Of a stretch of DNA of 64,000 nt, positions 24,145 to 35,975 are shown in pieces. The DNA comes from Ustulina deusta (Eukaryota > Ascomycota > Sordariomycetes > Xylariales > Xylariaceae): contig JAJNNX010000012.1 of the NCBI GenBank assembly GCA_023159155.1, positions 620,001 to 684,000 on the forward strand, read 5' to 3'. Under the pieces are notes generated by a model. It saw only the letters and a program-made list of their open reading frames with translations, was not told where the DNA came from and did no database searches. Within the stretch, counting starts at the first letter, position 1. Every line of letters starts with the position of its first letter. The position numbers were made by a program, and so were the translations under genes.

Positions 24145-25493
24145 ATGAACTTCGAGCTCCCTTCTGACCTACGAGCATATATCGTCAAGTTAGATAGGTT
24201 CATAGTGGCACAGATCCTGCCACTCCAGAATAAAGACGACAAGAATCGGTTCTTCGACCACCGCCGCGAGCCCTCGCGGACACAATGGGATAACGGTGGG
24301 CTGCCGACACCAGAATGGGAGGCTATTCTTACCCACGCCCGCCAAGTCGCGGATGAAGCTGGCTTCTACCGCTTTCCGCTGCCGCGAGAATACGGTGGCC
24401 ACGGACACCAGGACACAAACCTATGGATGTGCGCGCTGCGGTATCACATGGCCTCGCACCCCGTCTACGGCGGCGGCGTGAGTCTCGCCAATGACCTGCA
24501 GAACGAGCACAGCGTGTGGGCAACTTCCCGGATTTCCTGATGTTGTATCACTGGGGCAGCCCACAACAAAAGGCCGAATTAATACCGCGTCTCACGGGAG
24601 CCTTCCGGATGACATTTGGGTTGACCGAGATCCGGCATGGCAGCGATACTACTTACATGGATACCCGCGCGTCCGAGTGCACGCTTCCAGGTGGAGGACA
24701 GGGCTATCGGATCGAAGGGAACAAGAAATGGCAGACGGGCGCGCACTCCGCGACACACTTCCTGGTCTTCGCGCGCACTTCTGGCAAGTCCGGGTCGCCT
24801 CGCGGCATCACGGCTTTTCTGGTGCCCCGTGATACACGGGGCCTCACAATCAAATCGTTCGAGTACACTCTCAACATGCCTACGGACTATGCGACGATCC
24901 TCCTCGATGATGTTTGCTTACTTGCATCTGCTGTTCTCGGGCCTCTCGACGATGGCCTCGCTATTGCACAGACATTTACGCACGAGAACCGAATCCGGCA
25001 AGCAGCGAGCTCATGCGGGGCGGCAAAATTCTGCATCGACCGCTCCATTAGCTACGCGCGCGACCGCGTCGTCTTCGGGAAGCCGCTGTCTACGAACCAG
25101 GCGATCCAATGGCCACTCGTCGAGCTCTTGACGCAAGCCGAAATGCTGCGCCTCCTGATCCTGCGGACAGCGACGGAGATGGATGCCGTGCAGAGGAAGT
25201 ACGAAGGTAACGCACAGCTGCCGCCGTGGGTTGCCATCGAGAAGCAGTTGGGCCACAAGATCAGCATGTGTAATTACTATGCCAACAGACTTGCAACACA
25301 AGCGGCCGACAATGCTATTCAGGTCCATGGTGGCAACGGGTATAGTCGTCACCAGCCCTTTGAGCATATCTGGCGCCACTTTAGACGGTATAGGATCACC
25401 GAGGGCAGCGAGGTGCAGATGAGGAAGGTGGCGGGCTACTTGTTTGGGTATAAGAATACCGGAGTCGATGAGAAGGAACTTGGAAAGACTTGA
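24145..25493 (+). CDS. Acyl-CoA dehydrogenase (ACAD10/11-like), frame broken near 24514
   Basis: The frame 24145-24540 encodes the N-terminal helical domain (MNFELPSDLRAYIVKLDRF ... FPLPREYGGHGHQDTNLWM ... SLANDLQNEHS). The frame from 24516 to 25493 continues the same domain order: VGNFPDFLMLYHWGSP, MTFGLTEIRHGSDTTYMDT, IEGNKKWQTGAH, then the C-terminal helical domain with RDRVVFGKPLSTNQAIQWPL and AIQVHGGNGYSRHQPFEHIWR. Family members read NEHSxVGNFP, so exactly one base is missing between 24513 and 24516. Repaired, the protein would be about 449 residues. An intron cannot explain it, because the only GT-AG choice would remove the conserved VGNFP segment. It is therefore a recent pseudogene or a sequence error. 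It pairs with the divergent APH kinase. Confidence 0.8.
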
Positions 25494-26553
25494 GAGAGCA
25501 CGTCCAAGCTATAATTTACGGACAAAATATCGCGACTTTGGGAGGCGGAATACCCTACACCCGCGATCACTATCCTATGGAGTCCGGTCAAAAAAACTGC
25601 AGGGACAGCGGGATGAAAAACCAGTGAAAATGCACTGATAGCATATTTTGGTGACCGACTGTCTCTTTTTCGATCTCGAAGACTCAAGCGTGTTCATCTG
25701 CCGTGGATTGGATAGAGGCATGCTGGAGGGTATTTGACATTATGAACAGGATTAAATGCTGACCACGGGTCACACTCGGGCAATTTGTATATGTGTTGAG
25801 CCGTCTCGCTGAAGGGAATTGTCTCATGAAGCTTCTGAGCCTCGTCACCTTAGAGAGAGTGTTGAAATGGAAGACGTGGCCGTGAGGCACGATGCTGGAG
25901 AGGAACATAAGATAACAATCGAATAAGCGATGCTAGAAGAGAAATGAGAGTGCTGAAAGCGAAGTTGAACGAATTCAGAAATTCCATTGAGACAATTCTA
26001 TTCCAAGTCTGTTTTTTTATGGTTAGTCTTTTCTAACGTGTTACTGAGAAGCCCTAAATAAACATAGTAAAATATCTGTGAGATGGGGTTAAAATGGGGT
26101 GCCTTTGTGATGGTTTATTTTATTGTGAGGCGCTGCATATTGGCGGTCGTTGTAATGAGAGAGAAAACCCCTCCCTCTTCCCCTTCTATATATTGATACT
26201 CATTAATACTGTGCTCATCCCTAGATCACCATCAACAGTCCTCCGAACTCTCATCAGATATAATGTAGGGATCATTTAAGTGTAGATTCTGAGGTTGCAA
26301 GTAGTGAGTGGATGCATATATCGTATAGCTAAATATCGAGCCTCGAAACCTTGGTATGTACCTAGTAGGTATATGTATGTACAAGGTAGGTTTCTCTTAT
26401 CTGCTTTTTGTAGCAAGTGGACTCGACTCGGCGAACAACAACTTCGTCTCACGAGTCACGACCGGGGTTCGTTATCACGGAGTGTGCTCTCGCTGTTTGA
26501 AGCCACGAGATTCCCGACTTAATTTTCTAGACGAGCGAGTAACACTAAAGAAG
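25494..26553. other. Spacer upstream of the FHA gene
   Basis: About 1.06 kb, AT-richer than its flanks. Small minus-strand open frames (25436-25687, 25684-25908) show no family. The 200 bases before 26554 contain in-frame codons continuous with the FHA gene, but no upstream ATG gives a conserved extension, so they are taken as leader. Confidence 0.4.
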
Positions 26554-27495
26554 ATGGGGTCGGACACATCGCCTGTGAAAACGACTCGCCGTTCTCGCGA
26601 CCATTCCAATGAGCGCCACGCGCGACACAGGAGCAGCCGACCCTCCCACCACCGCGATTTTGACGGCCGAGAGGGAATTAGGAGATATCAATCTCGGGAT
26701 AGATCTAGGGACAAATCTACAGATAAGAGGCGCCATCGGCGGTCGAGATCTCCCGACGATTCACAGAGGCGCCGGTCGCGCTCTCGAGACCGTCGGCTGG
26801 ATAAAGAGAGGGAATACACGAGGAGAAGATCACACGACAATGACAGACATGGCGAGAGAAGCTACCGCAGTCGTCGGGCAGGCGACGATGACCGTGACTC
26901 TAACGACCAAGACAATGGTGGCAAACAAGTTGCAAGGCGTAACGGACCATTACCTTCTCAGGCCGACTCCTTCGCCCTGACTCGCGGGGAAGAGCCTCCT
27001 AAGCCTAAGGAGAAGCCAAACTACGGAAATTCAGGCGCCCTCGCTGCTGTATCAAACTCAGTCACACAGACAGACGGTTCCACGATTGTCCTGAAATACC
27101 ACGAGCCCCCAGAAGCTCGGAAGCCTTCGCCAAAGGACCAATGGAAGCTGTTTGTGTTCAAAGGGGAAGATCTTATCGACACTATTCCGCTTAGCAATCG
27201 CAGTTGTTGGTTAGTTGGGAGGGACATGGCTGTGGTTGATATGGTGGCTGAACACCCAAGTGTGAGCAAGCAGCATGCGGTGATTCAGTTCCGCTATATC
27301 GAGAAGCGTAACGAGTACGGCGACAAGCTTGGGAAAGTTAAGCCGTACCTTATCGACCTTGAAAGCGCCAACGGCACTTTACTCAATTCGAAAGAGGTGC
27401 CACAAAGTCGCTACCTGGAGCTTCGAGCGAAGGACATGATCCAGTTCGGTCAAAGTACTAGGGAATACGTCTTGATGCTTGCGCCAAAGGATTGA
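26554..27495 (+). CDS. FHA-domain protein, SNIP1-like
   Basis: A single-exon gene of 313 residues from ATG 26554. Residues 1-120 are an RS/RD/RH-rich tract (SRDRSRDKSTDKRRHRRSRS and similar), typical of splicing-linked nuclear proteins. A linker with FALTRGEEPPKPKEKPNYG is followed by KYHEPPEARKPSPKDQWKLF. The FHA domain occupies about 190-310: SCWLVGRDMAVVDM, HPSVSKQHAVIQFR and LIDLESANGTLLN carry the G-R, S-x-x-H and N-G residues that bind phosphothreonine. This is the architecture of human SNIP1, yeast Pml1 and plant DAWDLE, which act in the spliceosome/RES complex and small-RNA pathways. The open frame extends to 26356, but the upstream part does not resemble the family. Confidence 0.88.
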   Translation: MGSDTSPVKTTRRSRDHSNERHARHRSSRPSHHRDFDGREGIRRYQSRDRSRDKSTDKRRHRRSRSPDDSQRRRSRSRDRRLDKEREYTRRRSHDNDRHGERSYRSRRAGDDDRDSNDQDNGGKQVARRNGPLPSQADSFALTRGEEPPKPKEKPNYGNSGALAAVSNSVTQTDGSTIVLKYHEPPEARKPSPKDQWKLFVFKGEDLIDTIPLSNRSCWLVGRDMAVVDMVAEHPSVSKQHAVIQFRYIEKRNEYGDKLGKVKPYLIDLESANGTLLNSKEVPQSRYLELRAKDMIQFGQSTREYVLMLAPKD

Positions 27496-30400
27496 GCCTT
27501 AACCTATAATTGAAGCATCACCATTATCATCACGTCACGATGATGTTGCATTTTCGTAGATGCAGCCTACCAACTCGTGTTTCTAGGGAAATATCCACAG
27601 AAAGGTAGTCTGCGCCGGTCTTCTAGTCTCCGTTCCGTCGAGCGCGCCCTCCCCAACTGGGAAGCCGAAACGAGGCTCCAGCACCTCAACCAACTCGACC
27701 TATTCATCCGCCGTAGGATTTGGCCTGACAAAGAACGAGGCTATTATCGGTATGACTCAGTGGGGCAATGTCTCAGGCTTCGCCAGTTGGATGATTCTAT
27801 TTGCCTGGACCGAGCCCCTTTGCGTATGTTGCTTTATGATACCGCACCTATTTCGGGGCGGTTACTCAAGGATAACCTCGTGCATCCAACCCCTCAGTGC
27901 GAAAATCGGTAAAAATGGGAACTAGCCCTATACTACGAGCAGGGATATTTGTGATGGTGCCTTTGTGATAGTGCCTGGTAATGCCTAGTGGTGATACCTC
28001 GTTACATCGGGAACGTCCCACCGTGCACCCCCATGCCCAACATGTGATGGAGGACGGGAGCTCAACAGTTCCTGCATATGTGCATGGCACACCTGGATAA
28101 CGCTAGGCTGTGGTCGACGACGAATTAAGGCCAATGGTTGGTTAACTGGTCACCCTGTGTTAACCGCCGCCGAATCTGAGGTGTCGTGTGTCGTTCACCA
28201 CCCGCCGGAGCTAGAGCAAACGACAACTATGGTACTTGTAGATGATCCCGGTTGGCTTTGGGAATGGACGGCAAGCGAAGGGAATACCTATTAGTCATAC
28301 GGACGAGTCCGAGAGATAGTGGTGTGGTGGTGCCAATCCGCGAAACATGCTTCTCTGGAAGCGAGGTGAACTCAGTTTTCCCTCAAAAGTGACGTGTAAC
28401 CTATATCACATTACTAATATTGCGAGGAAAAGACGAGAACTTGACAAATAGTGAATCAATAGAAGTCCAAAAGTACATCACAGGTCTCGATGAGGATTGA
28501 GCTCAAAGAAACTGTCCTTTTCTTCTTCTTCTAGCAAGGTATGCATTGAAGGTTAGGGGGCAAGGGACACGGGTTTATATTGGTACGCAAGATCGACGCA
28601 GCCTAATAAGATCTCGCAGGAACAGTCACTGACTGGGCTGCATCTGACGTACGGCACCAGGATTCCCCGGCACTTCTCCTTGCGGGCCAACGCGGCTTGT
28701 CAGCTGACGCCGTGGGCACTTTATGCGTCTCATGTAGTGATGATGGCTGTGAGCATACCCAAGTAAGTACACTAAGTAGGGTATTCTACTGCCTGATATG
28801 GCAAACGCCTTACCGGGACCGAGAATGGGATGACTGCGTGTTCAGCGATACGTGCTTTAGATTTCTGTGCGACGAACTACACGCGTCTAGAACACGGATG
28901 GTATCCGGCATGCTCGCTTTTCATCCCGGGAACATGACACACAGGGAACCGAACCAGCTTGCCGCAGCCGCAGCCGCTATCGCTAACGATAACCCGCCAG
29001 TGGGCTGCGGAGGCGGGAGCGCTTGTCCGCTGAGTTTAGCTAACCTTGGACGTAACACCTGACAACTACTAGTACTAGGCATTCGACCGAATGGCAGCTA
29101 AAACTACCTTACATACATACCTACAGCAACACATCACGGCTACACCAGATTAGCGGCAGCCTAGGGGGGCCAGCGAGTCGAGAATAAGTGAGTACATCAA
29201 CGTGTCCACTCCCCAAATTTACTCGGGGGCTTGATTTCACCCGGTTTCCTTGAAACTAGTGTTGGAAGAAATACCGATGGGGATTTTCTGGCTCGCCCAA
29301 CACCGGCTTAGCACGTCGGTCGTGCCTCGTATGTCTTAGCACCCACCTCGTGTCGGTTGACTCGATGATTCGGCGAAGCGGTTCTTTGGGACGCACATAT
29401 TCATCACTGCGATCACGGTAGGCACTTTGCACATTTTCACATGTTCTGTGTATCACGATGATGGGATTGGCTATTCATATGGAAAATACCATGCAGGGTT
29501 AAGCCGGCAGCTTTTCGGCATTTCGTGCAGAGGGGTGGATAACATCACCGCCGTCACCACCATCACCAACACCACCGCCACGATCGTGACGCTGTGGAAC
29601 GGTATTCGAAAACACCCCGGATTGGATACATCGTGACTACAACAGAACAACTGCTTTTCACCAGAAACTAGGCATCTGCATTAGACTAGTTTCACCTCGC
29701 AAGATGTAGCACGGCTTATAAATAATGATGGTAGACGGGGTGGGGCGTCGTGAAGGGAAGCAAGGATAGGCAGGCCGGCGGGTGGCATGCCTCGTGTTGT
29801 GCGACGGTGGGAGAAACGGTCACCGAAACGCTACTTGTTCTAGGTAAGTATAATTAGCAAGGCTTATTTTAGGTACCGTACCGTACACTATCTAGGTACC
29901 TAGGTAAGTACCTGCCGACCTATAGGGATATTCCAATTCCCTCACAGCAGCCCACAATCTAGATAAAGTACAAATATTGACGGGTTTAATAGATAGCGCC
30001 TCTTCATTCCATCCCTCACTGGTGAGGGGGCCCTTGGATCTTCACAACATCCGGTACTGCAGGCGGGTAGTGCAGGTAGGTATGCACCTCCTTACCTGTG
30101 TAAGCTAAGCTAGGAGGTAGGTAGGTAGGTAGGTACCTGTTAGTGCTGCGGGTCACTGAAGGCCTGTGCCTTGAATTTAAACTTTAGTGGATCTAGCCAT
30201 GGGTGGTCCCGAGGGTATCGTGATTCTGGCTAGCCGGATCGCGTTTAGACCGCTGCCTACCAGTGGCTCAGCTGCCGTGGCATCCCTCCCCTTTCGATGT
30301 CGCTGCATCACCGGGGCAGGGCAGCCCAGGACAGACCGGGGCAGACGACGCAGGGTATCATCGCCTCTCCACTCTCCTCCACCACAGCCGAATCCCCCGT

Positions 30401-30539
30401 GACGCAGTGCTCTTTGATGCCCTCCATCCATCACCCACCGCGGCGCTCTGTGGGACGCGCTGTCTTTGCGTTTGTTGTGACATGTTTTCCATCCCCCCCA
30501 GCTGTCGTTGCGTCGTGCTGGGAATTCATGACTGTTCTG
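27496..30539. other. Gene-poor spacer of about 3 kb
   Basis: No supportable gene. Open frames at 27577-27912 and 28697-29062 (plus) and 30177-30434 (minus) lack any family signal and overlap frames on the other strand. Microsatellite-like TACCTAGGTACC motifs occur around 29870-29910, and a GGTA run lies at 30114-30137. Confidence 0.45.
30114..30137. repeat. (GGTA)n microsatellite
   Basis: About five to six consecutive GGTA units end in GGTACC; it belongs to the same motif family seen in the other spacers. Confidence 0.8.
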
Positions 30540-30990
30540 TCAAGTGAATCATCGAGGCCGGTGTCCCGTCTGTCTCTCGTCTCGTCTGTTTCCTCTCGTC
30601 TCGCCCGTCTCGTTTATTCACGGCCCATGGAGCTCTCGCTTTTGCGCCCATGGGAATGCTCTCGTAGCCGCAGATCCGGTTAACTTGACTGACTACGCCT
30701 CCCTGCCTGTGCACCCCCTACGCGCTCTGCTACCAGATATCCCATCTCGCCTTCGCATTCCGGCTCCGTGTCTTGGGTTTGCGCGCCTCTCTTCCTCGTC
30801 CCTGCGTCACAACGTTACAACGCGACTCTGTTGGCTGTAGACCCTGGCTCGGATATAATAGTAGTGCAGCCACCTTGTAGATGGCTCCCTACGAACACCG
30901 CAATATTGACTCCTGCTACTTTCAACATCCAAGACTGACGCGAGCGAGCCCAGGATCCAGGCCGTCTTGCGTCTTCGTCTACAGGCAAGC
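30540..30990 (+). promoter_or_regulatory. CT-rich leader/promoter of the LipA/NB-ARC gene
   Basis: The bases at about 30570-30610 are dense in CTGTCTCTCGTCTCG-type pyrimidine repeats, followed by CTCTCTTCCTCGTCCC at about 30785. A CT-rich tract shortly before a start codon is a usual mark of fungal promoters and leaders. The start codon at 30991 follows AGGCAAGC. Confidence 0.35.
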
Positions 30991-33900
30991 ATGGTAAGCT
31001 TCGTCCTATCAAGACGACACTTCATCCGATATCGTGTAATCTGTCGCCCGGACCAGCCGTGTGTAGGTGCCATGCTGACAGGGCCTTTGCCTCGACAGGG
31101 CTCGATCAACAAGCAGATCTCGCGCTACGAAACCACCGCTGTCTACACTCACCCCGATGCCAAGGTAGATATCATCCTCGTGCATGGCTTGAATGGGGAG
31201 CCGCAGAAGACGTGGATCGCTAAGAATGGCGTCTTCTGGCCCGCCGACCTCCTCCCCGTCTCCCTCAGAGAAGCCCGTGCCAACGTCCTCGTCTACGGCT
31301 ACAATGCCGATGTCTACTCCAAGAAACATGGCTCGAATCCAAGTGACAACTTCATATTCATGCATGCGCAGACGTTGGTTACGTCGCTTACACACTATCG
31401 CAAGGACGAATTGACGTCCTCCAATCCAATCATCTGGGTCTGTCACAGCCTAGGAGGAATTCTTGTTAAGCGAGCGCTCTTGTACTCCAACGACTTACGG
31501 ACATCGCAACACGAAGACTACCGTTCCCTCTATGTTTCGACCTATGGTATCGTGTTTCTGGGTACACCACATACAGGCTCAGACATCGCAACGTGGGGTA
31601 CTGTTCTGCAAGCGATGTCCGACGCAGTCGTACCCAAGTCTTTCTTCCAATCCGAATCTGTGTTACTTAAAACACTCAAGAGGGACAATGAGACATTGCA
31701 AAACATCAACAACCATTTTCTTGATGTTTACCAGCGGTTCAAGATACTCATGGCTCACGAGAACCACAAGACAGACCTCAAGGGGACCAAGGCCCTCGTA
31801 GTCGATGCCAATTCGGCTGGCCCCCAGCTGCCTGGTGTCACATACTATGCCATCGAGGCGACGCATTCGGGAATGTGTAAATTCGACAGCAAGAACGCCC
31901 CGGGGTATCGAACAATCGCGAGTGCGATCAGAGCGTGGGTATTAGATGCTCCAGATGTCATTACGACACGGTGGAGAGTCGAAGAGGACGAAAAGCTAGC
32001 ACGGGCGAAGCATGAGATTGAAGAAAGAATGAAACCATGGGTATGCAAACTCCAGCATAACTCGTCTGTTTTGTTGGGAGAACTAATAATGGTTAGATCC
32101 AATCGCAACGATTTCAGGCTGGTCAAGGAGCAAACAGTACGTCATCGCCGTTGCACTTACTCGCACGTGCACAACATCACGAGAGACATAGCTTTCATGG
32201 GGATACATTCCAAGACGTTTACTTTCCTTTTGAGATAGAGGAAGTAGACAGTCACTGGGCTTGATTAAAATTGGACATTGATGAGAAGTACCGGCTGATT
32301 TATCGTATTTGTAGCTCCGCAGCAAAATAATGAGACCACTTTACCCCCTAGTCAAGAACATTCGAAAATTCAACATCCCTCTAGAAATCTACTTCCTGAG
32401 CCGGAAACCCCAATTATATCGGAAGACGACGAAGTACCGTTCCCCTCCCAGCAATCAAGATCTGAACATGACCTAGCCAATGAGCCGATCTTTGTGAGCC
32501 CTTCGGTATTCCGGCCGAACACGTACTTTCAAGGCCGCGAGAAGGAGTTGAAGCTGTTGCATAAAATGCTCATGGACCGCAAGAGAAGGTCAGTAGGAAC
32601 CTCGTCTGTGCTTATCCAAAGCATGCCTGGGGGTGGCAAAAGTCACTTGGCACGACAATACGTCTTCGAGCATAGATACGACTATCCCGGAGGTATCTTC
32701 TGGATCAGGGCAAAATCATTACAAGAGTTGGAATACGGTTATCATGATATTGCGAAAGTTGCCGGCCTGAGTGAAGTGGCCATTATAGATCAAGATCAAA
32801 TCAGCAACATCAGCAACACGCTCGCAGTTGTAAAAGCCGTCCAAGCTTGGCTCAGCAATACTGATAATTGGTTACTGGTCCTTGATGGTATTCATTTCGA
32901 CTTAGAGGGCCTCGAGCACTACATCCCCTTCGCCAAAAACACCAGTCTCATATACACATCAACTGAACGGACTACGGGCGAAGAATATCAATTGGACAAC
33001 CCCCAGGTCATTTCATTAGACTCGTTAACGAAAAGAGAGGCTCAAGAATTGCTTTTCGAGGAGATGGGAAAGAAGAAACCCTATACTCAAGACGACCTCC
33101 ACCGCGCCGAAGAGCTGGTGGAGGTTATGGACCGACTACCATTGATGATCCATGTGGCTGCACTCCAACTTAAAGCGACCAGGGAACCATTGGCCAAGTA
33201 TTTGAGATCATATAAGAGCCGACCGAAGGTTGGTAACTTACCAGCATATCGCGCAGTTTGTGAGCAGTTGGAACATCGTGGCGCTGTTGCTGCCCTAAAC
33301 TTGATGTCATTGTTGGCTTTCTTCGGTACTCACATTCCAGTTGAAATGATAGGCCTCGGTAAGTTTTGTAGATCACCTTTTTATTATGAAAAGATGCTTA
33401 TATTCTCGTCATAGGGGCAAAAGCACTTGATAAGCGGACTCCAGTGAAGTCAAAGGGACCAGAGTCCCGCAAGGGATCACTGAATATTACATTCAAAATT
33501 CTGATTGCGTTTGCACTTATTGAGAGGAACGAATCTAGAGAAGCTTCCTCGGCAAGCACCCAAAGCACTCGTAGTGTCGACATGGTCCAGGATACTTTGG
33601 ATATCCTTAGGGTTCACGGAATCGTTCAAGCTTTTTTTGTGGATATTCTGGATGAGAAACATGAAGTAAACTTCTGGCTCGAGCGAGCAATCTGTGTATT
33701 TTGCGGTGCGTTCGATGCCAGCATTCACAGAGTAGACGGGGATCCACAGACCGGGGTACCAGAAGACTACAGGCGGCTCCTCATTCATGGCCGACGCCTC
33801 CTCTCTCATTTAGATCGCTTCGAAAAACGGTTCCCCGACCTAAAATCAGCTCGTGAGGACCTAGAGTCGCGAGTTGACTCAATTCAGCATCGAATCGACC

Positions 33901-35975
33901 ATCTAACCAAGAGAGCCAGTGAGGCTGCCAGCCAAGGATCGACGGACGTAATTGTCTCTGTATTTGAGCGAACTAATAGTCTTTCGGAATCCGAGACAAC
34001 GCCGAGTAGTCACAGCGTATACGAGTACTCTGTAGACGATGGAACTGAAACGTTGGAGTCTCCATCTCTCTACAGCCCTACCGAACACGGTCCTTATCAC
34101 TGGCATGTCGGTTATCCGCAGGGGTTTACTGATTGGGAAACGTCAAGGACTGTCACGCCACAACTGGCTGCTACGGAAATATTTGAGTCAATGTCAATGC
34201 TGGATGATGATGAAACGACAAGGAAGGTCTTTGGTCCAGCACATCGAACAATTAGGAAGCAGGCTTCTCGTCGATACCGTGATCACGCTGGCTCTTTTCG
34301 GGCGCATCCGCAACTTGTCAGTGACCCTCGAGTCACACTTAGCCGCGAAACCGCAAGGGGCCTCAATCATCCTGCGATACCAAGGCAAAATCAACGGCTC
34401 GCATCTGGCGACTGCGGCCTATCGGCCCAGAGTGAAGCTGAAATGCGCCTAAACCAAATTGATAAAGGGTCACCAAAGTCGCCAAGTGGAGTTATGGCTT
34501 CGAGCCATCCAGAGAGCCCACCTAGTAGCCTTAGACTCCTTATTGGGAAAGCTTCGTATGCGAATGCGAAAACCGAGGAGGCCAATGATGAGGACTTTCC
34601 GGTAACCCCAACGTTTTCGTACCCACCGCCCACGCCTAAAGATGCTGCGGCTGCCATCATGAGACTAAAGGATACAGACTTGCCCGCTTCTCTTGATGGC
34701 CTCGCACCGATAAAAGTTTCCAGCCCCTTAGCGGCGGCTCCAGTGGACCCCGAGGGGATACCGATATTAGAGTCTCATCCGATACTAGGCGTACCTGAAG
34801 ATGATGTTGCGGCGTCTCTGCAATCTTCAATACTGTTGTTACCTGGGCCAACGTCTCAACCCCGCTCAGGACCACCATCACGTCCTTCATCAGCACCTCT
34901 GTCGCATTCAGCTAAATCCTCGCCTTCACAGCCGGCAGGGCCTTTTCCTCCGCCTCCCATATCTATTGAAATTAATGCCACTAGTAGCCTCCGCTCTGCT
35001 CCATCAGCTAACTCGCCCCTTGTGAGCACACATGGGCTTTCCACTCAGCCGCTCGGGGACGGTGAATATTTACCGCACGCAAAACCAGTGTCACCTCTGG
35101 TACCATATCGTGACCTGCCATATCCGCAAACGGTACCCATTCCTCCTGACCCCCCTGCGCCCTGGGTGACCTCCCCGATGCCGCCAAATTTACATCCTCA
35201 AGGTTATTCGAGTCAGCCCATGTCCCGCGACCCAAGCTATCAATCGAATTCTAGCATTGGTTCCCGCCGTTCCCTCCCTTTGGCGCGTGACAGTTCGCCA
35301 AACTCGCCAAATCAACCTCTCAGTTCATCGCCGGCCTCACAGATTATGCAACGGCCGCGCGCCCGACGCCCGAGCATTGTGGAGACTGAGCCTAGTCCTC
35401 GCCTCAATCCCCTTGAGCTGGATTCTGTCGTGACGAGCTACCAGCTGTACCCTCGAGATAATACGCCGGCGCCTTCAAAGAAAAGCTTACGTGGTCGTAA
35501 GCGCGGTGGCAGTACACCTGGGACGGCCGCGGTCTATACGTCTGCCTCACGTCCCAAGCTGCTGTCGCGAATTCGGTCCCTAAGGTCTCGTAGTGAGAGT
35601 AGAAGGCGAATACGGCGTGACTCCGCTGGTGCGGGGTTAGACGATCATGCCATTGACGAGAGCGATCGATATAGACCAGTTTTCGAGACATCTCCTCCAA
35701 GGCCAGCTAAAGCTGGAGAGGAAATGACGCGTTCCGGATCCGGCTCTGGCGGTATAAGACTTGACAAGGACACCGTCATCGAATTCGGATCCCCACCTGC
35801 TCAAGCTGCCGCTGCAATAGCAGAAGTGAGGCGGAGAAGCCCAAGGATTGGTAGGACCAGTCCCCTAGCTGCACAGCCTTTCAGCCCTCCCAGAAAGAAT
35901 AGTACGAGCCCGCCATCAACAAAAGAAAACCCACCCCGAGAGGTTGGCCTAGGGATCCAGCATAGGGCTTCGTGA
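30991..35975 (+). CDS. LipA-type serine esterase plus NB-ARC STAND protein with disordered C-terminus
   Basis: Five exons: 30991-30993, 31099-32040, 32118-32136, 32315-33358 and 33415-35975, together 1522 residues. Exon 1 is only the ATG; its intron has gtaagc, CTGAC and cgacag. Residues about 10-300 are an alpha/beta hydrolase (VDIILVHGLNGEPQKTW; nucleophile Ser118 in WVCHSLGGILVKRA; GIVFLGTPHTGSD; EATHSGMCKF carrying the likely His). Residues about 390-670 are a P-loop NTPase (SMPGGGKSHLARQYV, NWLLVLDGIH as Walker B, then SLDSLTKREAQELLFEEM and LPLMIHVAALQL). A winged-helix-like part, a coiled coil (about 800-845) and a Ser/Pro-rich disordered tail follow, with RGRKRGGSTPG and an RSLRSRSESRRRIRR basic patch. 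Fungal STAND proteins of this layout are NLR-like candidates for non-self recognition; that role is inference here. Confidence 0.85.

Noticed and set aside
24513..24565. GT-AG intron to explain the acyl-CoA dehydrogenase frame break
   Set aside because: It would delete the conserved VGNFPDFLML segment, so a missing base is the better explanation.
26356..26553. N-terminal extension of the FHA protein
   Set aside because: In frame but unlike the family; the RS-rich start MGSDTSPVK at 26554 is the natural beginning.
28697..29062. 121-codon plus-strand open frame
   Set aside because: Random-looking translation with no domain or splice context.
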